Shown here: positions 5,750-9,811 of the stretch, piece by piece
Position numbering within the stretch: position 1 is the stretch's first letter
Layout: the number at the start of each line of letters is the position of its first letter
Assembly: GCA_036380435.1 (NCBI GenBank)
Contig: DASVES010000221.1
Coordinates: 1-9,811 of the forward strand
Length of the DNA stretch: 9,811 nt
Direction of reading: 5' to 3'
From: DASQDT01 sp036380435
Lineage (GTDB): Bacteria > Acidobacteriota > Blastocatellia > Pyrinomonadales > Pyrinomonadaceae
The notes under the pieces: model-generated
Told to the model about the DNA's origin: nothing
The model's database searches: none
Seen by the model: only the letters and a program-made list of their open reading frames with translations
Program-made: the position numbers and the translations under genes

Positions 5750-8056
5750 TCATCGCACTTCAAACAACTGTACGTCGGCCAGCTTCCAGCCGGCCGGCGT
5801 GCGCGCGAAGACGAGGACGGCCGTGCCCGCCTGATCGGCGCCGAGCGTGCGCGCTTTTATCTCCACGTCGGCGGCGACGCGGTTCGCGCCCATCTGTTCG
5901 GTGCGTAGCAGCCGCGTCTGCCACAACTCGGGCTGGCTGCCGACGATGCCTTTCGAGAAGTCGGACAGCTCGCCCGCCATGATGATGTTGTCGAGTTCGG
6001 CCTTCTTGCCGCTGCGGATCGCGGCGTCGAGTTGCGCGACGGCGGCGCGCGCCGCCTCGTCCACGGCCGGAGTGGAGCCGGCGGCAGTCTCGGCACGGAT
6101 GCGCGCGGCGCGCGCGGCGAGTGTGGCGGCATACTCGGCGTCGGCGCGCACGGCCTCGTCGAAGTGGCGCGCTCCTTCGGCGGGCTGGCCCTTCTTGAGG
6201 GCGACCTCGCCGAGTCCGATGTTCGCCCACGCGAGCGTGTAGGGGGTGGGGAGCGGCAGGTCGAGCGCGGCGCGAAACTCGCGCTCGGCCTCGGCCGTCT
6301 TGTTCTGCGCGAGCAGGGCGCGGCCCAAGAGGACGCGCGCCTCCTGCATCAGCGGCCGGCGCGCGAGCACTTCGCGCGAGACCGACTCGGCGCGCGCCGG
6401 CTGCGCGGAAAGTGCGGCGCGCGCGTCCGACAACATCTCCTCGGCCGCGGTGGGCCACCACGGCGCCACGTCCTTGGCGAAGTCGAGCTGCGGGTAGAGA
6501 CGTTCGGGGTCGGCCTCGACGAAGACGACGGGCGCGGCCGTTTTGAAGCGCGCCGTGGCGTCGCCGCGCGCCGGGACGTTGACGCGCGTCGTCAGACGCT
6601 CACCGCGTTCGTTCGTCGCCGCCACGTTCACGTCCGTGTCAATCGAGCCGAGATTGCGCAGCACCGCGCGCCACTCGCCGGCCTCCTGCATGGGCTTGCC
6701 CACGAGCAGGTCGGTGTCGGTCGGTCGGTCAAACAGCGCCTCGAAGGCCGCCTTCGACGCGTCGCTCGCCCGCTCGCCCAGTGACGCGCGCAGCGCGGCG
6801 AGACTCACGCGAGCGCCCTTCGCGGGGTCGAACTCGCGCCGCAGCGCCGCCATGAAGTTTTCGCGGCCCACGATGCGCTCCATCAACAGACGCCAGACGA
6901 GCGCGCCCTTGTTGGCGACGGAAGTGTAGTAAGTGTCGTAGGCCGGGCTTGACTGTGAGAGCGGCGCGTCGCGCAGGGCGACGGCCGAATAGAGCTGCGC
7001 CATGCGCGCGCGCTCCGTGTCGGCCGCAGGTTGGCCGAACTGTTTTTCGATGAAGTGCGTGGCGAGGAAGCGTGGCAGGCCCTCGCGCACGACGCCTGCC
7101 CCCTCGCCCTGCACGGCCGTCGCGCCGCCCACCCACAGACGCGCCACGCCCTCGGCGATGTTCATCGTCGTGACGGCGTCGGTTTTAGCGCGCCGGAAGA
7201 CGGCGGCGTCGAGCAGGATGGCGCCCGCCATATCGAAGCCTGAGCCGCGGCGCACGGCGACGAGGCGGATGGGCGTGTCGGGCGCCGGCCCCAGAAGTCC
7301 CGCGTAGAAACTGCGCGCCGCCCCGGCCAGCGCGATAAGTGACTCGGCCCGCTTGCGCTCGTCGGCCGACGCGCCGGGCGGGACGAGCGCGCTCACGCCG
7401 CGCGCCTCCGCACTGCCCTCGATTGTCTCCCACTTCCCCGTCAGGAAGAACGGCTGTGCGCTCAAGGCGACTTCGTGAGTCGCGCCCGTGGCGCGGCCGG
7501 CGGAGACTACGCCCGCGCCTTCGCCGCTCGCGCCCTCGACCGTCAGACGGAAGGGTGCGTAGTCGGCTCCGCGCGGGGCGATGGGCGTGTTGGGCGTCGG
7601 ATACCAGTGGGAGAGCGGGAGCAACTGCGCGCCCTCGGCCGAGAGGGTGGCGAGTCCGTTGTTCTCGGAGACCGTCAGGCGGTAGTCGATCTGGACGCTC
7701 GTCGCGCCGCCCGGCGGCACGGCCTCGGGGAGCGCGACCCTGACCATCAGGAGCTTTGTCTGCCCGTCCGTCTCGGTCGTGAACTTCGCCGGCGCGCCGC
7801 CGACTGTTGCCGCGCTGACGATGGCGGCCGGATTGACGCGCGCCGTCAGCGTGCGGCCCGCCGCGCCGCCGACGTTGGTCGCGTTGATCGTTGCGCGCAC
7901 GGCGAGCGCGCGCTCCGTGGCGGACAAGCCGCCGACGTTGGCCGTGATGTCGTAACGGATGACCTGCCACGCCGAGCGGGCGTCCGCCTGCGCCCACACG
8001 TCCTGAGCCAGGAGGAGCGGAATAAATAGAAGGAGAAGAATGCGAAGTTTTTTCAT
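5750..8056 (-). CDS. Secreted M1-aminopeptidase-like protein, apparently inactive, with TPR and NTF2-like C-terminal regions
   Basis: A 768-residue exported protein starting at ATG 8056. MKKLRILLLLFIPLLLAQ followed by DVWAQA looks like a signal peptide cleaved near residue 23-24. An N-terminal beta-rich region (about 30-225) and a helical region (about 230-445) follow the layout of M1 metallopeptidases. Where the zinc site HExxHxxWxG should be, residues 301-309 read AEGVARLWV then GG, so both histidines are gone. The distal glutamate block survives as REGLPRF (Glu325). The Tyr of the usual 'YxKG' segment is Ala381 in VANKGALVW. A beta domain (about 455-530, ending EADPERLYPQLDF) follows, then two or three TPR-like helical pairs (about 536-648) and a C-terminal NTF2/SnoaL-like stretch (about 683-768). 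It probably acts in the periplasm as a binding or scaffold protein rather than a protease. The frame is open to 8092, but the first 12 residues would precede the signal peptide. Confidence 0.82.
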   Translation of the reverse strand: MKKLRILLLLFIPLLLAQDVWAQADARSAWQVIRYDITANVGGLSATERALAVRATINATNVGGAAGRTLTARVNPAAIVSAATVGGAPAKFTTETDGQTKLLMVRVALPEAVPPGGATSVQIDYRLTVSENNGLATLSAEGAQLLPLSHWYPTPNTPIAPRGADYAPFRLTVEGASGEGAGVVSAGRATGATHEVALSAQPFFLTGKWETIEGSAEARGVSALVPPGASADERKRAESLIALAGAARSFYAGLLGPAPDTPIRLVAVRRGSGFDMAGAILLDAAVFRRAKTDAVTTMNIAEGVARLWVGGATAVQGEGAGVVREGLPRFLATHFIEKQFGQPAADTERARMAQLYSAVALRDAPLSQSSPAYDTYYTSVANKGALVWRLLMERIVGRENFMAALRREFDPAKGARVSLAALRASLGERASDASKAAFEALFDRPTDTDLLVGKPMQEAGEWRAVLRNLGSIDTDVNVAATNERGERLTTRVNVPARGDATARFKTAAPVVFVEADPERLYPQLDFAKDVAPWWPTAAEEMLSDARAALSAQPARAESVSREVLARRPLMQEARVLLGRALLAQNKTAEAEREFRAALDLPLPTPYTLAWANIGLGEVALKKGQPAEGARHFDEAVRADAEYAATLAARAARIRAETAAGSTPAVDEAARAAVAQLDAAIRSGKKAELDNIIMAGELSDFSKGIVGSQPELWQTRLLRTEQMGANRVAADVEIKARTLGADQAGTAVLVFARTPAGWKLADVQLFEVR

Positions 8057-8097
8057 GTACCGTTTGATGAATCTATGTTGTGTGTGACGCAAGTTAA

Positions 8098-8191
8098 CTC
8101 ACCGCGGAGTCGCGGAGGACGCGGAGGATGCGCGGAGGCTTGAATTAACTCTGCGGCGTGAACTCTGCGCCCTCTGCGCCTCCGCGGTGAG
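8098..8191. repeat. Inverted repeat with 9-nt periodic arms between kdsA and the peptidase-like gene
   Basis: CTCACCGCGGAG (8098-8109) and CTCCGCGGTGAG (8180-8191) are perfect 12-nt inverted arms. Inward of them each side has imperfect units of about 9 nt: GCGGAGGAC/GCGGAGGAT-like on the left, and CTCTGCGCC twice on the right (8163-8180). TTAACTC occurs as a direct repeat at 8094-8100 and 8145-8151. No ribosome site or coding signal was seen here. It lies in the 178-bp gap after kdsA and may act as a terminator or attenuator, although there is no clean U-tract. Confidence 0.8.
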
Positions 8192-8234
8192 TCAATTGTC
8201 ATTTATCACTCAACTCCCGAGCCAAAAATCACCT

Positions 8235-9095
8235 TCACGATTCGACAGCCGCCTCACGCCGGACGAGTTCGTGCAGGTCGCGCAGAGTCTTCAGGAGCGC
8301 CGCCAGACGCGCGAGCGGCAGCGCGTTCGGCCCGTCGGAGAGGGCGCGCTCGGGCGCGTCGTGTACCTCCATGAAGACCGCATCGACCCCGCAGGCCACG
8401 CCGGCGCGGGCGAGTGGTTCGATGTACTCCGACTGCCCGCCCGTTGCACGCCCGAGGCCGCCCGGCAGTTGCAGGCTGTGTGTCACGTCGAAGACGACGG
8501 GCACGCCGAAAGAGCGCATGACGGGGAACGTCCGCATGTCAACAACCAGATTATTGTAACCGAACGAGGCCCCGCGCTCGGTGAGCAGCAGACGCTCGCA
8601 ACCCGCGGCGCGCGCCTTCTCCACGATGTTGCGCGCGTCCCACGGCGAAAGAAACTGCCCCTTCTTGACGTTGACGGCGCGGCCCGTCTCCGCGGCCGCG
8701 ACGATCAAATCGGTCTGCCGGCACAGGAAGGCCGGTATCTGGAGCACGTCGGCGACGCCGGCCGCTAGCTGGGCCTGCGCCACGTCGTGTACGTCCGTCA
8801 GCACGGGCAGCCCCGTCTCTTCCTTGACGGCGCGCAGGGCGTCCAAGGCTTCTTCGACGCCGATGCCGCGAAAGGACTCGTGCGATGAACGGTTGGCCTT
8901 GTCGAACGACGCCTTGAAGACGTAGTCGAGACCTGCGTCGAGCGCGCGCTTCGCGCACTCGCGCGCCATCATCAGAACGTGCTCGCGCGACTCGACGACG
9001 CACGGCCCCGCGATCAACGTCAGGCGGCCGTCGCCGAACGTGGCGTCGCCAACCCTGAACGGTTTGATGTTCATCTCCTCCACAGTTCCACTCAA
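8235..9095 (-). CDS. kdsA: 3-deoxy-D-manno-octulosonate 8-phosphate synthase, metal-dependent (Cys) type
   Basis: KdsA condenses phosphoenolpyruvate with D-arabinose-5-phosphate to form Kdo-8-phosphate in the cytoplasm. The 286-residue protein is full length and has the family motifs in order: LIAGPCVVES, FKASFDKANRSS, LTDVHD, IPAFLCRQTDL, VNVKKGQFLSPWD, TERGASFGYNNLVVDMR, VVFDVTHSLQLPGG and EVHDAPERALSDGPNALPL. Cys32 in AGPC sits where metal-dependent enzymes such as Aquifex KdsA have their metal ligand; E. coli has Asn there. The matching His (THSLQ), Glu and Asp (EVHDAPERALSD) ligands are present. TTG 9095 overlaps the upstream stop (TTGA) and has GAGGGAGG about 9 nt ahead. An internal ATG at 9074 would leave MNIKPFRVGD and remains possible, but its GGAGGAG is too close. 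It is coupled to the upstream TPR gene. Confidence 0.96.
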   Translation of the reverse strand: MSGTVEEMNIKPFRVGDATFGDGRLTLIAGPCVVESREHVLMMARECAKRALDAGLDYVFKASFDKANRSSHESFRGIGVEEALDALRAVKEETGLPVLTDVHDVAQAQLAAGVADVLQIPAFLCRQTDLIVAAAETGRAVNVKKGQFLSPWDARNIVEKARAAGCERLLLTERGASFGYNNLVVDMRTFPVMRSFGVPVVFDVTHSLQLPGGLGRATGGQSEYIEPLARAGVACGVDAVFMEVHDAPERALSDGPNALPLARLAALLKTLRDLHELVRREAAVES

Positions 9096-9811
9096 CGCGG
9101 CTGCCCTCCCTCATTCTCCAACTTGCGGCGCAACTCCCGCAGGACGCGTTCGCCGCGCCGCCGGTTCTCCGCGTTCGGCTCCTGCTGGATGTAGATTTCC
9201 AACTCCTTCGCGGCCTCGGCCGTGCGCCCGGTCTCGGCGTACATCATGCCGAGACGGAAGTGGGCCTCGGCGAAGTCGCCGCCGCGCTCGTCGATGGCCG
9301 CGCGGAAGGCCGACTCCGCGCCCGTGTAGTCTTCGAGCATGGCGAGGGCGAAGCCGCGCTGATTGTGCGCGTCGGCGTCGCGCCCGTTGTTCTGCTCGGC
9401 GGCGCGGGCTAACGCGTCGGCCGCCTCGCGATAACGTCGGCGGTTGAGGTGCGCCAGTCCGATCTGAAAGAAGGCGTCGGGGTAGGTGCCGCCGCGACTT
9501 TTGACGGCGCCGTCGTATGCCTCAATCGCCTCGTCCAGATCGCCGCGCGCCTGAAGGGCGAAGCCGAGATTGTACTGCGCCGCCGGGTAGTTGCCCTGCT
9601 TCTGCTCGACGGCCCTGCGAAACTCCTCGGTCGCCTCGCCGAGCTTCCCCTGCATCATCAGCACGCGCCCCAGACGGTTGTGCGCCTCGGGAAAGTCGGG
9701 CTGAAGCTCAAGGGCGCGGCGGTAGTCGCGCACCGCGCCGTCGAAATTGCGCGAAGAGAAATAGTATGCGCCGCGCTCATAAAACTCGGCGGCAGAGCGT
9801 GGCTCGGAGAC
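9092..9811 (-). CDS. Tetratricopeptide-repeat protein, C-terminal part (5' end beyond the window)
   Basis: The final 239 residues of a protein whose start lies past base 9811. The frame is open to the window edge and already reads as TPR there (AAEFYERGAYYFSSRNFDGA), so a GTG at 9731-9733 is internal rather than the start. Six consecutive 34-35-residue TPR units can be traced, with units beginning near AEFYERG, PEAHNRLG, PAAQYNLG, PDAFFQIG, ADAHNQRG and AEAHFRLG, each with the usual G/A and final P/G positions. A charged helical tail ends in LRRKLENEGGQPR. TPR arrays bind other proteins; the partner is unknown, and the visible part has no signal peptide or catalytic domain. The stop TGA overlaps the kdsA TTG start, so the two are translated from one message. 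That suggests an envelope-assembly role (inference). Confidence 0.9.
   Translation of the reverse strand, partial: VSEPRSAAEFYERGAYYFSSRNFDGAVRDYRRALELQPDFPEAHNRLGRVLMMQGKLGEATEEFRRAVEQKQGNYPAAQYNLGFALQARGDLDEAIEAYDGAVKSRGGTYPDAFFQIGLAHLNRRRYREAADALARAAEQNNGRDADAHNQRGFALAMLEDYTGAESAFRAAIDERGGDFAEAHFRLGMMYAETGRTAEAAKELEIYIQQEPNAENRRRGERVLRELRRKLENEGGQPR

Overview
The window looks like chromosomal DNA from a GC-rich Gram-negative bacterium. Two Kdo-biosynthesis genes (kdsA, kdsC) imply a lipopolysaccharide-bearing outer membrane. TPR-rich envelope proteins and many palindromic intergenic repeats suggest Acidobacteriota, perhaps the Blastocatellia/Pyrinomonadaceae group. That placement is inferred from style and memory, not from a search.

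Left block (1-3152, minus strand, transcribed right to left): an apparent N-acetylmuramic acid (MurNAc) salvage operon. The order is a BadF/BadG-type amino-sugar kinase (MurK/NagK-like), the MurNAc-6-phosphate etherase MurQ, a small two-helix membrane protein, and a sodium:solute symporter cut by the window edge. Kinase and murQ are 10 nt apart; the last two genes overlap by 4 nt. The simplest reading is uptake, phosphorylation, then etherase cleavage to GlcNAc-6-P and D-lactate. A LysR-type regulator (3420-4400, plus strand) is divergent from this operon across a 267-bp AT-richer spacer. The spacer holds a perfect dyad, a TATAAT box and heptanucleotide repeat arrays.

Middle (4401-4694): a convergent intergenic region filled by a nested palindromic element with perfect 30-bp outer arms and 23-bp inner arms.

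Right block (4695-9811, minus strand): an envelope/Kdo cluster. In transcription order it holds a TPR protein (5' end off the window), kdsA (Kdo-8-P synthase, metal-dependent Cys type), a secreted M1-peptidase-like protein that has lost its zinc histidines and carries TPR and NTF2-like regions, kdsC (Kdo-8-P phosphatase), and a single-domain response regulator. The two larger gaps (kdsA to peptidase-like, peptidase-like to kdsC) each carry a palindromic repeat.

The points most worth a second look are the inactivated M1-like protein inside a Kdo cluster, a LysR regulator where RpiR-type MurR would be expected, and four distinct intergenic repeat families in under 10 kb. One of these shows a compensatory base-pair change between copies. 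No RNA gene, CRISPR array, insertion sequence or prophage was recognised.
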